Assembly: GCF_001643305.1 (NCBI RefSeq)
Contig: NZ_LSGW01000066.1
Span: forward strand, 62,001-126,000
Direction of reading: 5' to 3'
Length of the DNA stretch: 64,000 nucleotides
Source: Aeromonas salmonicida subsp. salmonicida
Lineage (GTDB): Bacteria; Pseudomonadota; Gammaproteobacteria; Enterobacterales; Aeromonadaceae
The position numbers and the translations under genes were made by a program. The notes below the pieces were generated by a model. The model was not told the DNA's origin. It was given only the letters and a program-made list of their open reading frames with translations, and made no database searches. This document shows positions 1-10,500 of the stretch, piece by piece; position 1 is the stretch's first letter; each line of letters begins with the position of its first letter.

Positions 1-2626
1 CCACATCGGCCTGTTGCTGGTTGATGGCAAGCAGCATGGGCTTGTCCCGTAGCACCCGAGCCCCCGGCTGGCCTATGTTCACCCTGACCCGGCTGAGGTA
101 AGGAACCCCGTCCCCATAAACCAGCCGGCTCTGCAAATCCACATCGGCCCCCAGCACGGCGCGAATGTCGGCACTGCCGTCACGCCCACGCACTGTCACC
201 TTGAGCGGTAATCGGCTGTTGGCGGTCTTGGTCAGGGGGAGTGGCAGATCCAGCGCCATGCCCTGCAGGTTGGAATCCATCGCCAGCTGGAAGCTGAACG
301 GTTTGTCATTGGGCAGGGTCAGCCCCAGGGTACCGGCCCAGTTGCTGCGCCCCTTGAGGATATCGAGGGCGGGAATCTTGCGCTGCTCGCGGCGGCTGTC
401 CCACTGTCCCTTGAACTTGAGATCCACCTGATAGCGGTTCGGCAGCTGTTTGCCCTGATAATCCAGGGTCAGCGGCTGGTTCCACAGGCTGGCCTTGAGG
501 TTGCTGAACCGGGTCTGCTCGTTGTCATATTCGAGGCGCCCCTGTACCTGCTCCAGCGGCAGATCCAGGCTGGCGACCCGCACCTTGTTGTTGTTGAACA
601 AGGCATCGCCGCTCGCCTTGACCTCGCTTTCACCATCGAGGGGAATATCCAACTTGACCGACCCCTTGAGCGGGCCCCGGATCTCTATCTCCCGCAACGC
701 CTGACCGACGGAATCCCCTAGCGGAGAGTCCTGCAGGTAGTCGCTGATGGCCTTGCCCTCACCCTCTACCTTGGCATCCACATAGAGATGTGCGCCGGGA
801 TAGAGATCCGGGATCCAGGCATGGACCGAGTCGGAGCTGGCCTTGCCAAGGTGGGTGGAACGGCTGTTCATGTCGAGACTGGCGTTCTGGAACAGCAGAT
901 CGATCTGCAGGTCGGTGAGGGGTTGCCAACCGGGGAAGAACTGGAACGTCGCCTGCTCGAGCGGAACCGCCACCTGGAAGATGCCCTCGCCCTTGCTGTA
1001 GGGGAAATCCTTGAACTCGCCGTACCAGAGCAGGTCGGCGCCCTTGGCCTGACCCCCCTTGATGGCGCCGCTCAGGTAATCCACCAGGCTCTTGTCCATC
1101 ACCTGCAACGGGTAGTAGCGATCCGCATTGCCCGCATTCTTGACGTCGATGCGGCCTGTCAGCGCGAGGAAAGTATGTTCGAACAGATCCATCCTGAAGC
1201 GGCTCTCGAGGCGCAAATCCGGGTTGTCCAGCGCCACATCCTGACCATAGAGCACCCAGCCCTGCGGGACTTGCCACCAGTCGAGCCGTGCCGAGAAGCT
1301 GTCCACCGGGATCGGCTCCTTGAAGTGGCGGGCCGGATCCACCTTGTCATTGGCAAGGGCCAGTCGGGCACTGCCCCCCGTCGGGGTCAGCCAGAATTCG
1401 CCATTGAGATCCTGCACGCCGGGCACATCCTGCCAGGCGCTGACCTTGATGTGGGATAGCCGGCCGCTGAGAGAGAGCCCACGCCAGCCGGCATCGGCCT
1501 GCAAAATGAGATCCTGCAGCTGACCCTTGGGCTGGGTGCGCTTGAGGGTCTCGGTCAGTTCGGGGTAGAGACCCGATACCAGCTGGCTCAGGTTGGCGAC
1601 CTGATCGAGATCGATGGCAGGCACATAACCCTGGATGCGGGAGCCAACCCGTTCGAGCTGCAAGCGGCTGCGCAACCAGGGTTTGCCATCGAGCTTGAAG
1701 GTCATGTCATGGCTGGCGAGCTGCCACTCCTCACCATCCCGGCGCAGCTGGATCTTGCCCCCCTGCAGGCCGAGGCGGTGCATGACATCCTGCTTCTCAT
1801 CCTTCCAGATCAGGTAGTTGTCGCCAAACGCCAGCAGGGACTCTCCCAGCTGACCGTCGGCAAATTCACTCCAGAGCTGGAAATCGAGCTGGCCGGCGAC
1901 CTTGGGCTCACCGGCGTGGATCCGCGCCAGCATTGGGCTGACGTCGAACTGGCTGGCGCCGAGATAGAGCTGGCCCCGCAAGCGATCGAGCCGTACCTCG
2001 GGGGTATCCACATCCAGGATGAGATCTATGGTGCTCTCGCCCACCCCGTTGATGAGATAGGCCTTGCCGACCCCCTGATGGCGTTTGCCGCGGTTCTGCC
2101 AGCGCAGTTGGGCGATATCGAGGGCCCGCACTTCCCCCAGCGCCGTCGTCAGGCTGAGGCGGGTATCGTGAATATCGAACGTGGATAGCTGGGTGAGCAA
2201 GAAGCGCAGCAACGCCTGTTGCTGATCGACGCCGCCACGGGTATCGGGCTCGGCGGACTGAGCCAGATCCAGCGCTATGTCGCCATCGCTCAGTATGAGC
2301 TGGCCGAACACAGGCCTGAGTTCATTGAGGGGGCGCCAGAAGTCGAGGTGAGCCCACACCTTGCCAAGACGCAGGGCGAAGCGACCCGAATCCGGCGCTA
2401 TCGCCAGCTGTTGCAGCTCGAGCGCCGGGCCGCGCTGGGTCCAGTCCAGGCCTATGTGTTCAACACTGGCCTCCAGCTGATTGTCGGCCAGCAGGGCATC
2501 GAGCAGTGCCTGTCTGTGCTGATTGAGCAAGGGGCCGCCAAAGCGCACCAGACTGACCAGAATGGCCAGCAGCACGAAGAAGACCCCAAGGGCCAACCAG
2601 CCCCGACTCAACCAGCGATAGACCAA
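1..2626 (-). CDS. yhdP: YhdP family AsmA-like envelope protein, N-terminal part (runs off the left edge)
   Basis: An open minus-strand frame runs from just after the rng stop to base 1 (about 875 codons), so the C-terminal part is outside the window. The N-terminus has a single membrane helix (residues about 9-28) followed by a very long region typical of YhdP/AsmA-like proteins, which bridge the periplasm and help move phospholipids to the outer membrane. In frame with rng, only the TAA stop separates the genes and the first possible start is the TTG directly after it (2626-2624). No strong ribosome binding site is seen, so translation is probably coupled to rng. The family call rests on gene order (mreBCD-maf-rng-yhdP) and overall character. 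Confidence 0.85.
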   Translation of the reverse strand, partial: MVYRWLSRGWLALGVFFVLLAILVSLVRFGGPLLNQHRQALLDALLADNQLEASVEHIGLDWTQRGPALELQQLAIAPDSGRFALRLGKVWAHLDFWRPLNELRPVFGQLILSDGDIALDLAQSAEPDTRGGVDQQQALLRFLLTQLSTFDIHDTRLSLTTALGEVRALDIAQLRWQNRGKRHQGVGKAYLINGVGESTIDLILDVDTPEVRLDRLRGQLYLGASQFDVSPMLARIHAGEPKVAGQLDFQLWSEFADGQLGESLLAFGDNYLIWKDEKQDVMHRLGLQGGKIQLRRDGEEWQLASHDMTFKLDGKPWLRSRLQLERVGSRIQGYVPAIDLDQVANLSQLVSGLYPELTETLKRTQPKGQLQDLILQADAGWRGLSLSGRLSHIKVSAWQDVPGVQDLNGEFWLTPTGGSARLALANDKVDPARHFKEPIPVDSFSARLDWWQVPQGWVLYGQDVALDNPDLRLESRFRMDLFEHTFLALTGRIDVKNAGNADRYYPLQVMDKSLVDYLSGAIKGGQAKGADLLWYGEFKDFPYSKGEGIFQVAVPLEQATFQFFPGWQPLTDLQIDLLFQNASLDMNSRSTHLGKASSDSVHAWIPDLYPGAHLYVDAKVEGEGKAISDYLQDSPLGDSVGQALREIEIRGPLKGSVKLDIPLDGESEVKASGDALFNNNKVRVASLDLPLEQVQGRLEYDNEQTRFSNLKASLWNQPLTLDYQGKQLPNRYQVDLKFKGQWDSRREQRKIPALDILKGRSNWAGTLGLTLPNDKPFSFQLAMDSNLQGMALDLPLPLTKTANSRLPLKVTVRGRDGSADIRAVLGADVDLQSRLVYGDGVPYLSRVRVNIGQPGARVLRDKPMLLAINQQQADV

Positions 2627-4096
2627 TTACATCATCACCACATCAAACTGTTCCTGACCACAGAGGGGCTCACTCACCACCCTGACCTGCTTGCCGATGA
2701 ACACCTCCAGCTCGGCGAGACTGTGGGACTCCTCGCCGCGCAGATAGTCGATCACGGCCGGTGCGGCGTAAACGGTGAACTGATCCGCATCATAGGCGCG
2801 GTTGACCCGGATGATCTCTCGCAGGATCTCGAAACAGACCGACTCCACCGTCTTGACCCGACCACGCCCCTTGCACTCGGGGCATTCGGAGCAGAGCACG
2901 TGCTCCAGGCTTTCGCGGGTGCGCTTGCGGGTCATCTCCACCAGACCAAGCTGGGAGAAACCGTTGACGTTGGTCTTGGCGCGATCCTTGGCCAGCGCCT
3001 GTTCCAGACTGTGCAGCACACGGCGACGATGATCTTCCGACTGCATGTCGATGAAATCGATGATGATGATGCCGCCGAGGTTGCGCAGACGCAGGTGGCG
3101 GGCGATGGCCGCCGTCGCCTCGACGTTGGTATTGAAGATGGTCTCTTCCAGATTGCGATGACCCACGAAGGCGCCCGTGTTGATGTCCACAGTGGTCATG
3201 GCTTCGGTCTGGTCGATGATGAGGTAGCCGCCGGACTTGAGCTCTACCTTGCGTTCCAGCGCGCGCTGGATCTCGTTCTCCACATCGTAGAGATCGAAAA
3301 TCGGCGACTCGCCCGGGTAATACTCCAGCTTGCCGGCCAGCTCGGGCACGTACTCCTCGGTGAAGCGCTTGAGCTGATCGAAGCTCTGGCGTGAATCGAC
3401 CCGGATCTTGTCCAGTTCGGCACCGACAAAGTCGCGCACCACCCGAAACGCCAGGCTGGGATCCTCGTAGAGGATCTTGCAGGGAGGATACTTGTGCTTG
3501 CGCTCCAGGATCTTGCGCCACAGGCGTTTCAGGAAGGCGGCATCCTGTTCCAGCTCCTGCTCACCCACCCCTTCGGCGGCGGTACGGATGATGTAGCCAC
3601 CCAGATCGTCCACATAACCGGCCACGGTACGCTTGAGGCGCTCGCGCTCCGCTTCGGACTCGATACGCTGGGAGACACCGACGTGGGCGCTGCCGGGCAT
3701 GAACACCAGATAGCGGGACGGCAGGGTAATGTCGGTGGTGAGGCGGGCCCCCTTGGTACCCAGTGGATCTTTCACCACCTGCACCATGATGTCCTGGCCC
3801 TGGCGCACCAGCTCGGCGATGTTGCCGGCCTGGAACTGCTCCTTCTCCTTCACCGCCACACACTCGGTGTGCGGCACTATGTCGGAAGCGTGCAGGAACG
3901 CCGCCTTGTCCATGCCGATATCAACGAAAGCCGCCTGCATCCCGGGCAGAACCCGACTGATCTTGCCTTTGTAGATATTGCCCACTATGCCACGCTTGGC
4001 CTGACGCTCTACGTGCACTTCCTGCAGCAGACCGTTTTCGACCAGGGCGACACGGGTTTCGGAGGGGGTGACGTTCACCAGCAGTTCTACCGACAT
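2627..4096 (-). CDS. rng: Ribonuclease G
   Basis: A 489-residue protein, the usual length for RNase G, the endoribonuclease that matures the 5' end of 16S rRNA and degrades some mRNAs. The N-terminus (MSVELLVNVTPSETRVAL) leads into an S1-like RNA-binding fold. The catalytic Mg-binding aspartates lie in the motifs TTVDINTGAF and IIIDFIDM. A CPECKGRG motif near residue 415 matches the zinc-link region of the RNase E/G family. There is no long C-terminal scaffold, which separates it from RNase E. It lies in the conserved order maf-rng-yhdP, and yhdP begins directly after its stop. Confidence 0.96.
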   Translation of the reverse strand: MSVELLVNVTPSETRVALVENGLLQEVHVERQAKRGIVGNIYKGKISRVLPGMQAAFVDIGMDKAAFLHASDIVPHTECVAVKEKEQFQAGNIAELVRQGQDIMVQVVKDPLGTKGARLTTDITLPSRYLVFMPGSAHVGVSQRIESEAERERLKRTVAGYVDDLGGYIIRTAAEGVGEQELEQDAAFLKRLWRKILERKHKYPPCKILYEDPSLAFRVVRDFVGAELDKIRVDSRQSFDQLKRFTEEYVPELAGKLEYYPGESPIFDLYDVENEIQRALERKVELKSGGYLIIDQTEAMTTVDINTGAFVGHRNLEETIFNTNVEATAAIARHLRLRNLGGIIIIDFIDMQSEDHRRRVLHSLEQALAKDRAKTNVNGFSQLGLVEMTRKRTRESLEHVLCSECPECKGRGRVKTVESVCFEILREIIRVNRAYDADQFTVYAAPAVIDYLRGEESHSLAELEVFIGKQVRVVSEPLCGQEQFDVVMM

Positions 4097-4190
4097 AAGT
4101 TACCTTGCCTGTTCCAGTTTTGAATTCTATAAAGCCAATCCGGTACAACGCGCGCAAGGGAAAACGCAGCAGAGCACAGCTGACGAAAAA

Positions 4191-4778
4191 TTATCGGATC
4201 TGTTCCAGATGATGCTTGATCAACAGATCCGTTTCCAGCAGGGGCAGACCGACAACGGCGCTGTAGCTCCCCTCAATCCGGCTGACAAACTTGCCGGCAA
4301 TCCCCTGGATCGCATAGGCACCGGCCTTGTCACAGGGCTCGCCCGTGCGCCAGTAGGCTTCGATCTCGGCCTCATCCAGCTTGCGAAACGCCACATTGGT
4401 GGTGACCAGTCGCACATCGCAGCGATCCGGGGTAGCCAGCGCTACCGCCGTCATCACCTGATGCACCTTGCCGGAGAGCGCTTCCAGCATGTCTTTGGCG
4501 TCGAGCAGGTCGGAGGGCTTCTCGAGCACCCGATCACCCAGCACCACTATGGTGTCGGCGCCCAGCACAGGCAGCATGGTCGGGGCAGCCGCCACCCCGG
4601 CCATCGCCTTGTCTCGGGCGAGGCGACAGACATAATCCTGTGCCTTTTCACCCTCTTCACGCCGCTCTGGCACGTCCAGTCTGAGTACCTCGAAGCGGTA
4701 GCCCAGCTGGGCGAGTAGTTCATGGCGGCGGGGCGAGCCCGAGGCAAGATAGAGTTGCAGTTCGTTGTGCTTGTTCAT
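4191..4778 (-). CDS. maf: Maf family nucleotide pyrophosphatase
   Basis: A 195-residue Maf/YhdE-type protein. The family hydrolyses dTTP, UTP and modified pyrimidine nucleotides to monophosphates and is placed at the septum or house-cleaning interface. The N-terminal motif [11 protein letters not shown] is the family phosphate-binding signature. [10 protein letters not shown] carries the catalytic aspartate, and [10 protein letters not shown] is another conserved block. The ATG at 4778 gives the best match to family N-termini. The start region, with the first 11 or so codons, is repeated twice more upstream (see the 4741-4887 repeat), so two decoy ATGs precede the real one. Confidence 0.93.
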   Translation of the reverse strand: MNKHNELQLYLASGSPRRHELLAQLGYRFEVLRLDVPERREEGEKAQDYVCRLARDKAMAGVAAAPTMLPVLGADTIVVLGDRVLEKPSDLLDAKDMLEALSGKVHQVMTAVALATPDRCDVRLVTTNVAFRKLDEAEIEAYWRTGEPCDKAGAYAIQGIAGKFVSRIEGSYSAVVGLPLLETDLLIKHHLEQIR

Positions 4779-4887
4779 ATTCGCTTAATGAGATGAGGTA
4801 GAGTTGCAGTTCGCTGTGCTTATTCATATTCGCTTAATGAGCTGAGGTAAAGTTGTAGTTCGTTGTTTTTGCTCATATTCACTTGAT
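4741..4887 (-). repeat. Three tandem 49-bp copies of the maf 5' end
   Basis: Units begin at about 4741, 4790 and 4839. Each carries an ATG (4778, 4827, 4876) followed by codons for a peptide like [11 protein letters not shown]. The copy nearest maf is the real start. The 49-bp period shifts frame at each unit: the ATG at 4876 opens an 18-codon ORF that ends within the next unit, and the one at 4827 runs out of frame into maf. The distal unit overlaps the last codons of mreD. Confidence 0.9.
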
Positions 4888-5364
4888 ATTGAAGCGACGG
4901 CGCACCTTGCGCAAGACCAGAAAAACCCAGGGCCATATTAGCATCGTGCTCAGGGTCGACCAAAAGTAGGCGAAATTGAGGCTGGCACGGCTGAACAGGT
5001 GCTCGGCCCAGAAGATGGTCACCTTGCCCACCAGCGAGAGACAGCCGATGATCAGCGCCTGTTGCCAGAGGGAGAAGTTGCGGATCTTCTGAAACTGGAA
5101 GGCCGCCAGATAGGTGGTGATGGCCATGGCCATGGCCCGCACGCCGAGCGTGCTGCCCAGCAGCACATCCAGCAGCAGGCCCGCCACCCAGGCGGAGCCG
5201 ACATTGGTCCTGTGTGGCAAGGCCAGCGCCCAGTAGATGAGCACCATGGCGAGCCAGTCCGGACGGAAGGGTTCAAATTGAAAGGGAAGCGGCAGGATCG
5301 ACAGGCACAGAGCCAGCAGGATCGAGATCCAGATCCAGATCCTGCCGCTGGCGGGTTCTAGCAT
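4879..5364 (-). CDS. mreD: Rod shape-determining protein MreD
   Basis: A 161-residue, very hydrophobic inner-membrane protein with about five helices, the usual size for MreD of the elongasome (MreBCD, RodA, PBP2). Its start shares a base with the end of mreC, so it is translationally coupled. The motif LLDVLLGSTLGVRAM in the middle is typical of the family. It directly follows mreC and precedes maf, as in enteric bacteria and vibrios. Its 3' end is overlapped by the distal copy of the 49-bp maf-start repeat. Confidence 0.94.
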   Translation of the reverse strand: MLEPASGRIWIWISILLALCLSILPLPFQFEPFRPDWLAMVLIYWALALPHRTNVGSAWVAGLLLDVLLGSTLGVRAMAMAITTYLAAFQFQKIRNFSLWQQALIIGCLSLVGKVTIFWAEHLFSRASLNFAYFWSTLSTMLIWPWVFLVLRKVRRRFNIK

Positions 5365-6254
5365 CAGCGTGTTGCTCCCGCTGCCGAGGTTGCCGGCGCG
5401 GCTGGCGCCACGTCATCATCATGCACATCCGGTTTCTTGTCGGTCCACAGCAAGAGCAGGTAGCGCAATCTGTCCAGTGCCACCAGCGGCTTGGCTTCGA
5501 CCTGAGCGAAGGGTTTGCCCTCCACATAGTCGGAGCGGGTCACGGTCGCTACCGGATAACCTTCCGGGAAGCGGCCACCGAGCCCGGAGGTGACCAGCAG
5601 ATCGCCGACCTGCACATCCGTGTTGCGCGGCAGGTTGCGCAGCTCCAGCTTGTCCAGCTCGCCGCTGCCGGAGGCAATGGCGCGCAGGTCGTTGCGCAGC
5701 ACCCGCACCGGAATGCCGTGGCTGGAGTCGGTCACAAGCAGGACGCGGCTGGTGGTGGACCCCACGTGCAGCACCTGACCTATGACCCCCTGATCGTTGA
5801 TCACCGGCTGGCCGTTGTAGACGCCGTCCAGCGCCCCCTTGTTGATCAGCACCTGATGGCTGAAGGGGTCGGAATCAACAGACAGCAGCTCGGCCACCAT
5901 CTTGCGGGACTCCTTGTGCACCGGCGAACCGAGCAGCTCACGCAGACGCTGGTTCTCGTGCTCCAGATGATCCATCTTGAGCAGGCGCGAACGCAGGGTG
6001 AACAGCTGTTGCTCCTGCTGCTTGGTCTGCTCGATAAGGCCTGCCCGGGTCTGCACCTGGGTCGACATGGTATCGAGCATGATACCTGGCGCATTGGCTA
6101 TGTATTGCAACGGGCTGACAAGGGAACTGAGGTAGACGCGGACGTGGGTAAACACACCGAAGCGGGAGTCCGCTACGATGGCAGCAATGGAGATGATGAC
6201 GGCGAGAAACAACCGTAACTGAAGCGAAGGGCCTCTACCAAAAATGGGTTTCAT
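5364..6254 (-). CDS. mreC: Rod shape-determining protein MreC
   Basis: A 296-residue bitopic protein. A short cytoplasmic tail is followed by a membrane helix (about residues 11-30), a coiled coil (about 65-110, rich in E, Q and L) and the periplasmic beta domain with GVIGQVLHVG and VLLVTDSSHGIPV, typical of MreC. It links cytoplasmic MreB filaments to periplasmic peptidoglycan synthesis. The gene follows mreB after 42 bases that contain a terminator-like hairpin, and is coupled to mreD. The C-terminal tail is rich in Ala, Pro and Thr, which varies in the family. Confidence 0.95.
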   Translation of the reverse strand: MKPIFGRGPSLQLRLFLAVIISIAAIVADSRFGVFTHVRVYLSSLVSPLQYIANAPGIMLDTMSTQVQTRAGLIEQTKQQEQQLFTLRSRLLKMDHLEHENQRLRELLGSPVHKESRKMVAELLSVDSDPFSHQVLINKGALDGVYNGQPVINDQGVIGQVLHVGSTTSRVLLVTDSSHGIPVRVLRNDLRAIASGSGELDKLELRNLPRNTDVQVGDLLVTSGLGGRFPEGYPVATVTRSDYVEGKPFAQVEAKPLVALDRLRYLLLLWTDKKPDVHDDDVAPAAPATSAAGATR

Positions 6255-6262
6255 GAGTCGTC

Positions 6263-6289
6263 AAAAAAGAGCCGGCGCGCTGGCCGGCT
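6263..6289 (-). terminator. Intercistronic terminator/attenuator between mreB and mreC
   Basis: On the minus strand, a 7-bp GC stem (AGCCGGC/GCCGGCT, loop 6) is followed by six T residues ending 8 bases before the mreC ATG. This has the form of an intrinsic terminator inside the operon, expected to make mreB mRNA more abundant than mreCD. Confidence 0.75.
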
Positions 6290-6296
6290 TTGGGTC

Positions 6297-7379
<1,083 letters not shown>

Positions 7380-7382
7380 CTA

Positions 7383-7411
7383 ACTTTACCAATGCCCACC
7401 CCAATGGGCAA
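7383..7411 (-). promoter_or_regulatory. Candidate sigma-70 promoter of mreB
   Basis: On the minus strand, TTGCCC (7411-7406) and TAAAGT (7388-7383) are separated by 17 bases. They lie about 45 bases upstream of the mreB ATG. This is the best promoter-like pair in the 204-base mshQ-mreB gap. Confidence 0.5.
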
Positions 7412-7541
7412 GCGCTCAAACTGTCGCCAACCCATCAGGCGCGACAAAAATGCGAGTCATCACTCACCCGCACAGGCTGACAAACGCTAATAAACAAGAA
7501 GATAGGGGGGAAGATCGCGAAGATCCGCCGCCCCGCCTCCA

Positions 7542-10500
7542 TTACGGCATCACTTCGCGCCGATAAATAATTCTGTCATTGCCCCGGCTGGAGCCAAAAA
7601 TGGCCTCGCCTTGCAGAGTAACAGGGTCAGACAACCAGAGCGGCCGTGATGGCTGTTTTGACAAATCGACCTTGTAGGGGATCCGTACTGCAACATTAGG
7701 TGCACCAAAGTGAAAAACGATCTCGCCTTGCTTTGCCCTGGCAGAACTGGCTGGAACAGCTTGACCACTTAATGTCAGAGTACTGCTATATGGTGTGGTT
7801 AATAACGGGGGTACCTTGCCTGTGACCTCGTAAGAAGATGTCACGCCGTTAAAGCCAATCTTGCGATCAGGATCTTGAGGCTCTACCGCTGGCAGTGGAT
7901 CAAAACCATTATTCGCCAGCGATAGCTGAGTACAGTAGTCCTCGTCGTTGATCACCCAACCACCTTGTTCGAAACGCTGTGTCAATAACTTCAAAGGCAA
8001 GTTGGCACTATCAACACCACGATCCTTACCTGCCAACAATCGACCGAAATAGACCTGCATGGCCACACTGTCGATCAGCCGGGCATTGCAACCAGCGCCG
8101 CTGCAATTGCCGGCCACGGCATCGTTGAAGTCGGGGCTGGCAATCAGGGTACGTTCGCCATCGTTGTCTTTCATATAGAGACCAAACAGCAAAGACTGGT
8201 AAGGGCCATCCTGTTGAGTGTCGGAGAGGCGAACAAACTCGCTATTACCGGTAAACGCCGACCGCCCATTCACCCAGGGCAGAGCAGACAGGCTGCGCAA
8301 CCGGGCCGACAGGGATTTGCCATCCTTGTTGTTGGCAACGGAGAGATAGGCGTCCCCCTTGGCAAACAGCCCCGTATAGTTCTGGGTCTGCCCGCCAGAC
8401 AGGTTGCGGGCCCGCACATCCAGCGTGACCCCAAAGGGCTGCCCCATATAGGAGAAAGCATTGCAGGCCGGCACTATGTCGCCGCTGACCAGATTGAAAT
8501 CGGCGGGGATAAAACGGCCCACCGGCTGGCTCTGGGCGGATGGGATTGTGTAAGTGAAGTAACCGCTGGCTGGCGGGGTCGCCGTCATTCGGAACACCCC
8601 CACCTCGCTCACCGTCTGGTTGACGCTGTTGAGACTGTTGGCGGCAGCCCCATGGTTATAGCTGGTGGTGCCAAGCGTGGCATTGGTGCCCGGGCTGGGT
8701 GCCACCAGGGTGCTGCCCAGGGCAATCCCGTTAAGAGCGAAATTGGGCGTTGCCTGATTTCCGGTGCAGATATCCCCATCATTGGCGGATTCCCAGGCCA
8801 TCGCCTTGATGTCTACCTGAAATGTCTCTCCCGCTTTCTTGAACACAGGGCAGCTGCTATCACCTGCCGCGCAGACCCCTTGCGGGGGCGTAATGCACAA
8901 ACCGACCGGGCGCGCCACAAACTGATCCGCGCCGAGCATCACCAGACCGGCTTCACTGCCGGTGCCATCATAACTGGCATCCAGTTGCACCTTGCCCGCA
9001 TCCGGATAATTAACCGTGATGGTCGACTGCCCCTGATCATTAAATGCGAGGGAGAGCGGTGTTGCAGCCCCCTGACTGGCACCAATCGCACTGCTATTGA
9101 CGCTCATCTGGCTGTTATAGGGGTTACCGGTGGGGGAGATATAGCTGCTCCAGAACTTGACGCTCTTGGTCTGACTGGCAAACCCCGGCACACACAGCTT
9201 GGTCACATCGCTCTTTTTGATCGCCTTGATAGTCACCGTCTGCGGCTGATTGGAGTAGGTATCAGGCACATCAAAGAAGAAGCCGCTATCGGCAAAATTC
9301 AGGGTACAGGCTGCGGTACTGGGAGTCCCAGCCCCGGCCTTGCACAAGGTGGAACTGAATGGCTTGGTCGTCGGAGTCGAACCGGAAACGCCGATGGTCA
9401 CCGCGGTCGGCGTATTGTTACGCAACTGCACAGTGGTCGAACCGTCGCTAAAGGTCACCGTATTGCCGCCAATCCAACCATTGCTGGCAGAAATAGGGGT
9501 AAGACTCAGGGTCGCGGTCACCGGGTCTTTGATAAGCGTGGTACAAGCAGCATCGGCACACGCGTTGACCGTCACCGTCTCGGGATTGCACGTCAGCGGC
9601 TGACCGGAGTGATCAAGCTGGAAGTGGTCAATCTGCACCCCGATCGGGTTGGAGCGCAGGGCGCAGATCTGCACATTGTCGAGTTCATGTACGTTGGTGG
9701 AGCCGCCCGTTGAGCCGGTAAGAGAGAGCAAAAAGTCGCTAGGCACCTGAGCCTGGCCGTTCTGACTTTGGGCATTGAACGAGTCGATCAGGGTGACGTA
9801 GCCACTACCTGTATCCCGCTGAATTTTCACCATCGACTGCCCGCTAACGCGGGAGTCAATGGTCAGCTGGTACTTGTGATTGGCGCTGCCATTACCATCC
9901 ACCCTCGGATTAAGGCAAGCAGTGTTTGTATTGCTCGCACCATTGTTACAGGTGCCACGTAGATACCTATAACCAGCAGTACCGGAACCAGACCCTCTAA
10001 TCACAACTGACTGACGACGCTGCCCTACGTTGGTTGTCCCACCTTCACCGGAGTAATTGCCAAACTCGTCAAGGCCAACGCCCAGCCAACCCCCAGCAAA
10101 ACCGGGGATACCAGGCTTGAAGCCATAGCCAAGCGGGCCACCAAATGCTCCTGGCTGCGGTGTTACTGTCGCGTCGGATAGCACGACCGCCATACCATCA
10201 GCCCCGTTTCCTCCATAGGCATAATGATTAAAAGTAATCGTCACCAAATTGTTGGCAGCAGGAAACAGACGTTGATAGGTAGTGGATGTAGACTGGTCGC
10301 CAGCAGCTTGAGTCAAACGTAAACGACTGCTGACAATCGAGGGAGTAAACGAGCCGCTGCTGGTTTTAACCACCCAGTCACTGCTCAGCGAACCTGATGA
10401 GAAGTTATCGTTAAAACAGGTCAGGGAAGGTGTAAACGCTTGGTCATTGATGGCGCTGTTACTCGCCATTGTCAGAGATCGGCTGGTCGTACGACCGTTG

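Noticed and set aside
2219-3394. 391-codon plus-strand ORF opposite yhdP and rng
   Set aside because: Antisense artefact; rng and yhdP are well supported.
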